A DNA stretch of 64,000 nt, from the NCBI RefSeq assembly GCF_030817355.1, contig NZ_JAUSZH010000001.1, forward strand, positions 434,001-498,000, read 5' to 3'. The number at the start of each line of letters is the position of its first letter. Position 1 is the stretch's first letter. The position numbers and the translations under genes are program-made. Below, piece by piece: positions 10,901 through 18,106 of the stretch. Source of the stretch: Streptomyces sp. V1I1 (GTDB lineage: Bacteria > Actinomycetota > Actinomycetes > Streptomycetales > Streptomycetaceae). The notes under the pieces are model-generated. The model searched no databases and was not told the origin of the DNA. It saw nothing but the letters and a program-made list of their open reading frames with translations.

Positions 10901-12864
10901 GCCAGCTACGTACGATCGGCCAGGCGCTGCGCGACGCTCCTGAGCCCGCCCCGGCAGTCCGCCTGCACTTCGACGGGCCGGAACTCCCGCAAGCCGTCCT
11001 GAACTGGGAAACCCTGCTAGACACCTGCGCTGCTATGGCATTCCGGGCCGCATCGGTGGTCGCCGAGCAGGAGCACCGGGAGGCACTGCACGAACTGCTC
11101 CGCGAACTGGACTCACTCGGGCTGTCCACGGCCGACGAGCCCGCCCGCTGGCGCCGTTTCCGGCTGCACCTCGACGACAACCTGCTCACCAAGGCGGATG
11201 GTGCACGGCGGGACGGCACCTGGCGCGGGCTGCTTCAGCTGAACGGCGGCGCCTTCCTGGCCTTCGTGGACACGGGGAGCTCGGACAGTAACGGCTGCGA
11301 GTTCACGGCGCTCTTCCACGATCCGTCCGGGCGTTTCGACGTTCCCGCGCCCTACACCGTGCTGTCCGCGTCCCGCGTCGGTGAGACCCGGGAAGCGGGC
11401 TGGCTGGGGGCGTTCCTGACCGAGTCGGCCGGGTGCGGCCCGGCGCCCTGGTTCCCGGAGGCGGCCGAGGAGTTCGCGCGGCTCACCGGGGTCACGGAGA
11501 CGATGGCCCGGCTGGTCGTGGCCGGGATGCCGCAGGTGGACACGTACGAGCGCAGCTTCCTGCCGACCGAGGCACGGACGACGCTCGGGGTGAAGGTGGC
11601 CGAATCGGCCGTGGCCAGAGATGAGCTGCGCCAGCTGGGCGCCGACATCCGGCGTGCGGTCGTCGCGGCTCTGCTGCCCGCGGAACCCGCCCGGCTGTGG
11701 AAGGACGGCCCGGACGTGGCCGCGGCGGCGGACATCTGGAACAGCAAGGTGGGCAGGCGGGTCGCCGTCCCCGAAGGGCTGCTCGCGGAGGCGGTTCGCG
11801 CCGTGAAGCCCGCATGGTGGCAGTCGGCCCGCGCGCTGCCCGCCCTGCTCGACCCGGCCGCCGCGCCGGAGCTGAACCGGGACCTGGCCTGGGCGGTCAG
11901 CGGCGACCGCGTCCGCCCCGCCGACAAGGACAAGGACGCCAACGGGTTCACCGCGAACACGCTGATCGGTTCGGTCGCCCTGGCCGCCTGGCTCGCCCAT
12001 CGGCTGCCCGCGGGCCACCGGATACGCGCTGCCCTGCCCACCGCGCTGACCGCTGTACGGGACCGACTGGCCAACCCCGAGCTGATGCTCGACCTGGGCC
12101 GGTACGTCGGCCTTCCCGACTTCCGGAAGGTGGCGGGTGCCCCGACTGAGGTCGGCGAGGGCTACGAGCGCTACGGCGCCGTCATCATGGCCACCCACGA
12201 CGACCAGCCCGCGCCGGGAATCCGTACGGCACTGCTGGACGCGACCGGCGAAGACCCCTACCTGTCCGCCCTGCGCGGCGACGACCAACAGCCGTTCCCT
12301 GCCGAGGTGGCTCTGCGTCTCGCCCGCGACCCGCGCTTCGAAGCGTTCCTCGCCGACCCGGGCGACCCGGCCGCGGGAGAGCGGGGCAAGGACGGCACCT
12401 GGTGGGCGCAGGACCCCACCCTGTCGGTGCCCGAACTGGTCACCGAGGCAGCCAAGGAGTACGGCATCAGCGAGGACACCGCCGCGCTCTACCTGACTCT
12501 GCTCGCCATGCCCGACCCCACCGACCGCAACACCGCGAGGTGGACGGGCTGGAAGCCCGCCCGCCTCAAGGCCGCCCGCGCCGAACTGGCCGCCACCGAC
12601 CTGGTGGTCGAAGCCAGCCGCACCCGCGCCGCGCGCTCGCTCTTCCTGCCGGGAGGCTGGGTCGACCTCAAGGCCCCGCGGCTGCCGCTGGAGCAGTGGA
12701 AGCTGCCGCTGTACGACCTGGTCAGCGGTGAGAGTGCGCCACTGGGTGTGCTCGTCCCGACCGAACCCGCCGCCGACCTCTACCGCAGGGCCTGGCAGCG
12801 TATCCGGGAAGGCGACGCTCCCCGCTTCGCGGAACTCAAGGTCCGGCGCGGCAGGCGCCGCTGA
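7945..12864 (+). CDS. Large 1639-residue protein of the DUF4132/MoxR/VWA operon, function unknown
   Basis: The start is ATG 7945, overlapping the stop of the DUF4132 gene by four bases; the open frame extends farther upstream, but that part only shadows the first gene. The protein is soluble-looking, without signal peptide or membrane segments. Residues 1 to about 560 are mostly helical. A middle region near residues 570-900 is strand-rich with repeated aromatic and glycine motifs (GYWHTSADRLKP, GTSYWVWTWDG, GTLILPPLRYWH), resembling a beta-propeller or repeat module. The rest is again helical and ends in a basic tail, KVRRGRRR. Such proteins are often database-labelled DNA-binding or YehI-like, but I see no helix-turn-helix. 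The size and position suggest it is the main substrate or scaffold for the ATPase module encoded downstream. Confidence 0.8.
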   Translation: MSNTVEVSQREAVELLTAGAVLPPGTEGAGERAVPLTARTYRHPGLDDRVVVRLVAGELGAAEDLAAGFLGLEQDAEPSEVGLGLRQSLGFPEWVLVHHPEDGHHALAVVPELERAARQAKSKPKVALDAYQQLAGQLAAAVPHFLPTFYEQAGRVFLAVENATYAAQMFTQARKAEAGHGLQVDEDRLDEVFLEFALAGALPVKVLSGYAKELAARVPAEEAFRRFRRLCVRRTAGGLQPSAQMAGDLRRLARAAGTDADAEERAYLAELLLLPATLRAATGWWKAHRPALVALARQEPATRGTLLSLIPSSGDGEMPGLWLELLEESGATAGLCDATLPGEERPGDGTAGWFERFLAFRRSGWRQCTRLPVLYPLVERMADQLRAELAGSGRALPTTNHDVDLLDLLLSLGVPVADPEENTGLSLEQWAMDEGQRDLVALEADPRFRPAFHRGANRLSNDQDGLRALRVLAQSPGGRPMLAEWTREVAQQSSAAGLPQLPDALRRLAWLPGEALVLAEDEVREAAGTDLAPVLARALRAGLFDELSWPAWEEAAAALVAPKDVDDLIIADAWPHLIVARPSQARVIGAEGTVLTHDLRIPAGDGWGDPGFHHVDGELLVYWNSRALGNGLRGYWHTSADRLKPMDGGSSTRGTRMNWYRSTGATTLPLPSGGRTTGTGVLHRGDTALPEERSVITDGTSYWVWTWDGSDHDTAGWYEYDPATGEHGRKGMPGFLADALRNAPAGSTFHSGWLLPAPSAEATPAGFPVNGLLGWRVVRLPDGSLRGEDLAGHTVTMANGSERPSRAVVFPGDDRPRAVVQGSYKVSLVDPDGVVTAVAKTDDPPGTFAEGTLILPPLRYWHCLQPRDPQGSVALRRIDRDTTAALLKAANAGEKEELPALIRTLLPQVSHDALVTGIAGVVRFAAAQQASLDSVAARLTQALEGGHLEASPAGPADELLEEAISGLGGSSGYRWYRSGESDSAFRQLRTIGQALRDAPEPAPAVRLHFDGPELPQAVLNWETLLDTCAAMAFRAASVVAEQEHREALHELLRELDSLGLSTADEPARWRRFRLHLDDNLLTKADGARRDGTWRGLLQLNGGAFLAFVDTGSSDSNGCEFTALFHDPSGRFDVPAPYTVLSASRVGETREAGWLGAFLTESAGCGPAPWFPEAAEEFARLTGVTETMARLVVAGMPQVDTYERSFLPTEARTTLGVKVAESAVARDELRQLGADIRRAVVAALLPAEPARLWKDGPDVAAAADIWNSKVGRRVAVPEGLLAEAVRAVKPAWWQSARALPALLDPAAAPELNRDLAWAVSGDRVRPADKDKDANGFTANTLIGSVALAAWLAHRLPAGHRIRAALPTALTAVRDRLANPELMLDLGRYVGLPDFRKVAGAPTEVGEGYERYGAVIMATHDDQPAPGIRTALLDATGEDPYLSALRGDDQQPFPAEVALRLARDPRFEAFLADPGDPAAGERGKDGTWWAQDPTLSVPELVTEAAKEYGISEDTAALYLTLLAMPDPTDRNTARWTGWKPARLKAARAELAATDLVVEASRTRAARSLFLPGGWVDLKAPRLPLEQWKLPLYDLVSGESAPLGVLVPTEPAADLYRRAWQRIREGDAPRFAELKVRRGRRR

Positions 12865-12874
12865 CCCTGTGAGA

Positions 12875-12909
12875 GTGGTGCGGCGACGAACCCGTCGTCG
12901 CCGCACCAC
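12875..12909 (+). terminator. Strong intercistronic hairpin inside the operon
   Basis: Ten bases after the stop of the large gene lies a perfect 15-bp inverted repeat, GTGGTGCGGCGACGA and its complement, with a five-base loop ACCCG. No T tract follows. It may be a partial terminator, an RNA-processing site or a transcript stabiliser that separates the first two genes from the ATPase, VWA and SWIM genes and sets their relative amounts. Confidence 0.7.
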
Positions 12910-12959
12910 CTCCTGACACCACCACGACGTAAGACAGCCCGTACCACAGAGGACTTCAC

Positions 12960-14132
12960 ATGACCCTGACCGCCGACCAGGCCACGGCCCCAACCGCCCG
13001 GCAGGTGCTGCCTGCCGAAGAGCGGTACGCCGCCGAGCTCGCGTTCCTCGCCGCTCATGACGACGGACCCCGCCCGCCCTGCTGGGCGTTGACCCCACGC
13101 GCCGTGGTCACCTTCATATGCGGCAGTGGCGACGAGACCCTGGAGTTGCCGAAATCGCGCCGTGCCGACGGCGAGCTGCCTGCCCGGCTGGCGATCGCCC
13201 CCAAGTTCGTCGGCGAACGCGCCCTGGTGGAACGGTGCGTGGTCACCCTCGCCGGTGAGCGCGGCCTGCTGCTCGTCGGCGAGCCCGGCACCGCCAAGTC
13301 GATGCTCTCCGAGCTGCTGGCCGCCGGAGTCTGCGGCACCAGCGCCCTCACTGTCCAGGGCACCGCCGGCACCACGGAGGACGCCTTCCGTTACGGCTGG
13401 AACTACGCCCTGCTGCTCGCCCAGGGGCCGACGCCGCAGGCGCTGGTCGCCTCGCCCGTACTCACCGCGATGCGGACCGGGCGGGTCGCCCGGGTCGAGG
13501 AGATCACACGCTGCCTGCCCGAGGTGCAGGACGCCTTGGTGTCGATCCTGTCCGACCGGCGGCTCAGCGTGCCCGAACTCGCGGGTACCGCCGACGCGTT
13601 GGTCGCGGCCACCCCCGGTTTCACCGTCATCGCCACCGCCAACCTGCGCGACCGGGGCGTCTCGGAGATGTCGGCAGCTCTCAAGCGACGCTTCAACTTC
13701 GAGACCGTCGACCCTATCGCCGACGCCGACGCCGAGACCTCCCTGGTACGCGGTCAGGCAACGGCCGCCGTGAAGCGGGCCGGTGCCGCCTTCGGCGTGG
13801 ACGACGCCGTGCTGGAGGCGCTGGTCACCGTCTTCCGCGATCTGCGCTCAGGCCGGTCCGCCGAGGGCTGGGACGTGGAGCGGCCGGGCACGGTGATGTC
13901 CACCGCCGAGGCGGTGCAGGTCGCCGCCTCGCTCGCCGTGGCCACGGCTTACCTGCCCGGTGGCGATGTCCTCGACCTGGTGCCGGGACACCTCCTCGGG
14001 GTCGTCCGCAAGGACGACCCGGCCGACCACGGCCGACTGCTCGGCTACTGGGACGGCCCGGTGCGGCGCCGCGCCGAGGACGGCTCCGCCCTGTGGCGCC
14101 GCCTCTGGGACCTCCGGGAGAACCTGCGTTGA
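12960..14132 (+). CDS. MoxR-type AAA+ ATPase (YehL-like)
   Basis: A 390-residue AAA+ ATPase of the MoxR group. Walker A is GEPGTAKS at about residues 107-114, preceded by the usual FVGERALVERCVVTLAGERGLLLVG strand-helix unit. The Walker B region reads RVARVEEITR near residue 180, sensor 1 is FTVIATAN near 224, and KRRFNFE near 242 supplies the arginine-finger region. MoxR ATPases work with VWA-domain proteins as remodelling chaperones that activate or assemble protein complexes, often with metal insertion. The downstream gene encodes such a VWA partner and overlaps this stop (TTGA). The start ATG lies after GAGGACTTCAC. E. coli YehL is the closest named counterpart I recall. The ATPase activity is well supported by motifs; the client is not known. 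Confidence 0.88.
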   Translation: MTLTADQATAPTARQVLPAEERYAAELAFLAAHDDGPRPPCWALTPRAVVTFICGSGDETLELPKSRRADGELPARLAIAPKFVGERALVERCVVTLAGERGLLLVGEPGTAKSMLSELLAAGVCGTSALTVQGTAGTTEDAFRYGWNYALLLAQGPTPQALVASPVLTAMRTGRVARVEEITRCLPEVQDALVSILSDRRLSVPELAGTADALVAATPGFTVIATANLRDRGVSEMSAALKRRFNFETVDPIADADAETSLVRGQATAAVKRAGAAFGVDDAVLEALVTVFRDLRSGRSAEGWDVERPGTVMSTAEAVQVAASLAVATAYLPGGDVLDLVPGHLLGVVRKDDPADHGRLLGYWDGPVRRRAEDGSALWRRLWDLRENLR

Positions 14133-17100
14133 CGATCCATCAGTCCACAATCACCGCCGTGGCCCAGGAGCCCGGTGCCGCGACCACCGGTGCCACCGAC
14201 CCCCGGGACGCCGTGGCCGCCCTCGCGGGCTCCGCAGATCCGTACCTCCTCGGCGTGCGCCACCACAGCCCCGCACTGGCCGCCGCGGTCCCAGCCCTGC
14301 TGGACGCCGCAGGCGCCGAGGTGGTCTGCGTCGAGCTGCCGGCGGACTTCCAGCCGTGGCTGCCGTATCTCGCCGATCCGGGCACGGTCGCCCCGGTGGC
14401 GCTTGCCGGGATCGGCGAGGGCGGGCGGCTGGGCTTCTACCCGTTCGCCGACTTCTCGCCGGAGCTGGCCGCCATCCGCTGGGCCCGCGAGCACCGGGTA
14501 GAGGTTCTCTGCTGCGACCTCCCGCTGTCGGACCCCGGCTGGTCCGCGACCGATGCGGCACAGCAGGACACGGCGGTGCCGGACCAGGCGGCCCGCTCCG
14601 GGACCGCCTTCGCCGACGGGCTCGCCACAGCCGGAACCGGCCGCGACGGGGACGACCTCTGGGACCGCGCGGTGGAGGTGCTGGCCCCCGGCTGCGGGCC
14701 CGAGTCGCTGCGGCGGGCGGCGCTCGGCGTGGGCTGGGCGCTGCGCCAGGACGCGCGGGCCCGCGGCGGCGTACCGGCCACAGACCTGGCCCGCGAGGCA
14801 CACATGCGCCATGTGATCGCGCGAGCCGGCGCCGCGGGGCGGCGGCTCGCCGCGGTGGTCGGTGCCTTCCACGCCCCGGCACTGGCTGGACCTGCCGCGG
14901 TCCGGCTCGACGCGGACGGTGCCAACTGTCCGGCGTCCAACGGAGGCGGTCGGCGCGGCGATCCGGGAGATGTTGGAGGGTCCACAGCGGGCCTCGCGGT
15001 GCCGCGCGGGACCGCGCCGGATCCGGCCGGGTCCGATGCGGTGCCCGGCGGCACCGCGCCCGGCCACGCCGTTGCCGAGGGCGGTACTCCCGCCGCGCCC
15101 GGAACCGGCGGGGCCACAGAGCCCGGACCGGACAACGGGCGGGCGCAGGCAGTGGGTTCGGCCGCGGCGGTGGCGGACGCGACCCCTGCGCCCGTCACCT
15201 CGCTGGTCCCGTACTCCTTCGACCTGCTCGACTCCCGCTCGGGCTACCCCGCCGGCATCCGGGACCCGCGCTGGCAGCAGGCCGTGTTCACCGCCGGCGG
15301 AGATCCCGACCGGGTGAAGACTGCCGCCGCCCGCGCGATCACCGGCCTGTGCCGGGAACTGCGCGCGGCCGGGCACACCGCGGGCACCGGCGAGGCCGCC
15401 GAGGCCCTGCGGCTGGCCTGTGACCTGGCACGGCTGCGCTCCCTGCCCGCGCCGGGCCGCGGCGAGTTGCTGGAAGCCGTGACGACTGTGCTCAGCCAGG
15501 GCGAACCGCTCGGCCGGGGCCGGGCACTGGCTCGTGCCCTGGAGACGGTCCTGGTCGGCACCGACCGCGGCAGGACCGCTCCCGGCACGCCGCGTTCCGG
15601 GCTCGGCCCGTCCGTGGAGGCTGAACTCTCCGCGCTGCGCCTGCCCTGTCCGGACAGCCCCGAGCCCCGGGAGGTCCGACTCGACCCGCTCCGCTCCGAC
15701 CTCGACCGCCGCCGCGAGATCCTGCTCCAGCAACTGCTGGCCTGCGGCGCCGGATACGGCGAGCAGATCGAGGTGGCCGGTACCGGGGACTCGACCGCGC
15801 TCACCACCCGGTGGCGGCTCTCCTGGACGCCGGCCGTGCCCGCACGGCTGGACCTGGCGGGAGTCCGCGGCGTCACCGCCGCCCAGGCCGCCGCCGGAAC
15901 ACTGCGCGACGCCTTCCGCCGCGACTGCGCCGACGGCGGAGCCACCTGCGCGCTGATCATCCACGGCCTGCGCGCGGCGGCCCAGTGCGACCTTCCCGAC
16001 CTTGTCGCCGACCGTCTCGAAGATGCCGCCGACGTCCTGCCCTCCAGCGCCACACTCCCTGAACTGCTGCAAGCATTGGACCTGCTGGAGACGCTGCGCC
16101 GTCAGCACCTGCCCGGCACCACTCCGACGGGGCGGGAGCGGGCCGTCGCACTGGCCGACACTCTGCTGGAGGCCGCCGTCCGCGCGCTGCCCGGTCTGGC
16201 CGGCAGCGACGAGCCGGACGATGCCGCCGCCCTCGTCGCCCTCGTCACCCGGGCCGGCGAGCACCGTCTGGGCCTGCGGCTGGACGGCGCTCTGGGCACG
16301 CTCGCGCGTACCGGCTCCCCGCTCGTCCAGGGAACCGCCCTGGCGGCCAGGGTCCTGCTGGACCTGGACGGTCCCGACACTCTTGGCGCCCGTGCAGCCG
16401 GGTGGGTCGACGCCGCAACCGGCCCCGACGGGCGCCACCGAATGTCCCGTCTGCTCACCGGCCTCCTCACCGCGGCGGGCCCACTGCTCCAGTCGGCCCC
16501 GGCCGCCCTCGGCCCGCTGCTGGACCGGATCGACGATCTCACCGACCAGGGCTTCCTCGATCGACTGCCGGCGTTGCGCGGCGGATTCGACACCCTTGCC
16601 CCGGCCGCCCGCGACCGGCTGCTGCACACCGTCACCGAACGCCTCGGCGACCGGCTCGATTTGACACTGACCGCAGCCCCGGAACTGCTCGCCCTGTGGA
16701 CTGCTGCGGACACCGCCGGGCTCGCCGCCCTGCGCGCCCTGCGGATCCCCCTTCCGGACTCCCTCGCGGACTCCCCCGCGTCGTCCCTCGCGGACTCCCC
16801 CACGGACACGGCGTCCGGCCAGCCGGTGTCCGGCGTCGTGGGGGACGCCTGCGCCGTACCCCCGCCGCACCACGGTTCGGCCGCCGGGACGGGAGCGGAC
16901 CCGGGAACGGGGGACACGGCAGCGCCCCCCATTCCAGCGGGCCCGGCCACCGAGAAGGCGACAGCACCCCCGGCGGCCCCGCGCCGCCTCGCCCCGGCCG
17001 ACCGGTGGCGGCTGCTCCTCGGACGGCAGACCGAGCGGCTGCCCGACGGCGCACGCCGCTATGCGCACGCCCTCGACGAGCTGTACGGCGCAGGCCGAGG

Positions 17101-18106
17101 GGAGGGCGCCGCCGACATCGGGCGCGGACCCGACGGCAACGCCGGCGGGCAGGAAGGCTCCTTCCCCACCGCCCGGGAGTGGGCCGAGGAACTCGACGCC
17201 CTGTTCGGCGCGGAGGTCCGCGAGGAGGTCCTCGGCCGGGCCGCCGACACCGGCCGCACCGACGTCCTCGCCGAACTCGACCCTGCCTCGGTGCGCCCCT
17301 CAGTCGAACTGCTGACGTCCGTCCTCTCCCTGGCCGGAGGCATGCCGGAACAGCAACTGGCCCGGCTCCGGCCGCTGGTCCGCCGCCTGGTCGACGAGCT
17401 TGCAAGGGAGTTGGCAACCCGCCTGCGTCCCGCCCTGACCGGGCTCGCCACACCACGCCCGACCCGCCGCCCCGGCGGCCGGCTCGACCTCCCCCGCACC
17501 CTGCGGGCCAACCTCGCCCACACCCGCCGCCTCGACGACGGCCGGACCGTCGTCGTGCCGGAGCGGCCGGTGTTCAGCACCCGTTCCCGCCGCGAGGCCG
17601 ACTGGCGGCTGATCCTCGTGGTCGACGTGTCCGGCTCCATGGAGGCATCCGTTGTCTGGTCCGCGCTGACCGCCGCCGTGCTGGGCGGGGTACCCACCCT
17701 CTCCACGCACTTCCTCGCCTTCTCAACCCAGGTGATCGACCTGACGGACCGGGTCACCGACCCGCTGTCGCTGCTGCTGGAGGTGCGCGTGGGCGGGGGA
17801 ACCCACATCGCCGCCGGACTGGCGCATGCCCGCTCGCTGGTGACCGTACCGAGCCGCACCCTTGTGGTGGTCGTCAGCGACTTCGAGGAGGGCTACCCAC
17901 TCGGCGGTCTGCTCGGCGAGGTCCGCGCCCTGGCCACGTCCGGCGTCCACCTCATGGGCTGCGCCGCCCTGGACGACACCGGGACCCCCCGGTACTCGGT
18001 GCCCGTCGCCCAGCAACTCGTCGCGGCCGGTATGCCCGTGGCCGCCCTCAGCCCTCTCGCCCTCGCCCGCTGGGTGGGCGACCGCCTGCGCGGAGAACCC
18101 CGATGA
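14129..18106 (+). CDS. DUF5682 and VWA domain fusion protein (YehM-YehP-like)
   Basis: A 1325-residue protein. The N-terminal DUF5682 region contains GVRHHSPAL (residues 42-50), VCVELPADF, YPFADFSPELAAI, CCDLPL, REAHMRHVIA and VVGAFHAPAL (near 245). A proline/glycine-rich linker of about 90 residues follows, then a long helical region. The C-terminal VWA domain starts near residue 1158 with a complete metal-ion-dependent adhesion site: DVSGSM, GGGTHI and SDFEEG. VWA domains of this kind pair with MoxR ATPases. In E. coli the two parts are, as I recall, separate genes (yehM, yehP); here they are fused. I chose TTG 14129 because it overlaps the ATPase stop as TTGA; the ORF opens 36 bases earlier. 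The stop overlaps the next ATG. Two internal low-complexity linkers flank the helical middle. Confidence 0.82.
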   Translation: MTIHQSTITAVAQEPGAATTGATDPRDAVAALAGSADPYLLGVRHHSPALAAAVPALLDAAGAEVVCVELPADFQPWLPYLADPGTVAPVALAGIGEGGRLGFYPFADFSPELAAIRWAREHRVEVLCCDLPLSDPGWSATDAAQQDTAVPDQAARSGTAFADGLATAGTGRDGDDLWDRAVEVLAPGCGPESLRRAALGVGWALRQDARARGGVPATDLAREAHMRHVIARAGAAGRRLAAVVGAFHAPALAGPAAVRLDADGANCPASNGGGRRGDPGDVGGSTAGLAVPRGTAPDPAGSDAVPGGTAPGHAVAEGGTPAAPGTGGATEPGPDNGRAQAVGSAAAVADATPAPVTSLVPYSFDLLDSRSGYPAGIRDPRWQQAVFTAGGDPDRVKTAAARAITGLCRELRAAGHTAGTGEAAEALRLACDLARLRSLPAPGRGELLEAVTTVLSQGEPLGRGRALARALETVLVGTDRGRTAPGTPRSGLGPSVEAELSALRLPCPDSPEPREVRLDPLRSDLDRRREILLQQLLACGAGYGEQIEVAGTGDSTALTTRWRLSWTPAVPARLDLAGVRGVTAAQAAAGTLRDAFRRDCADGGATCALIIHGLRAAAQCDLPDLVADRLEDAADVLPSSATLPELLQALDLLETLRRQHLPGTTPTGRERAVALADTLLEAAVRALPGLAGSDEPDDAAALVALVTRAGEHRLGLRLDGALGTLARTGSPLVQGTALAARVLLDLDGPDTLGARAAGWVDAATGPDGRHRMSRLLTGLLTAAGPLLQSAPAALGPLLDRIDDLTDQGFLDRLPALRGGFDTLAPAARDRLLHTVTERLGDRLDLTLTAAPELLALWTAADTAGLAALRALRIPLPDSLADSPASSLADSPTDTASGQPVSGVVGDACAVPPPHHGSAAGTGADPGTGDTAAPPIPAGPATEKATAPPAAPRRLAPADRWRLLLGRQTERLPDGARRYAHALDELYGAGRGEGAADIGRGPDGNAGGQEGSFPTAREWAEELDALFGAEVREEVLGRAADTGRTDVLAELDPASVRPSVELLTSVLSLAGGMPEQQLARLRPLVRRLVDELARELATRLRPALTGLATPRPTRRPGGRLDLPRTLRANLAHTRRLDDGRTVVVPERPVFSTRSRREADWRLILVVDVSGSMEASVVWSALTAAVLGGVPTLSTHFLAFSTQVIDLTDRVTDPLSLLLEVRVGGGTHIAAGLAHARSLVTVPSRTLVVVVSDFEEGYPLGGLLGEVRALATSGVHLMGCAALDDTGTPRYSVPVAQQLVAAGMPVAALSPLALARWVGDRLRGEPR

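Noticed and set aside
11113..13098. 661-residue minus-strand ORF
   Set aside because: Shadow of the large operon gene; it also crosses the intercistronic hairpin, and composition is not protein-like.
14045..17068. 1007-residue minus-strand ORF
   Set aside because: Glycine/arginine-rich shadow of the DUF5682-VWA gene; no start signal and no family.
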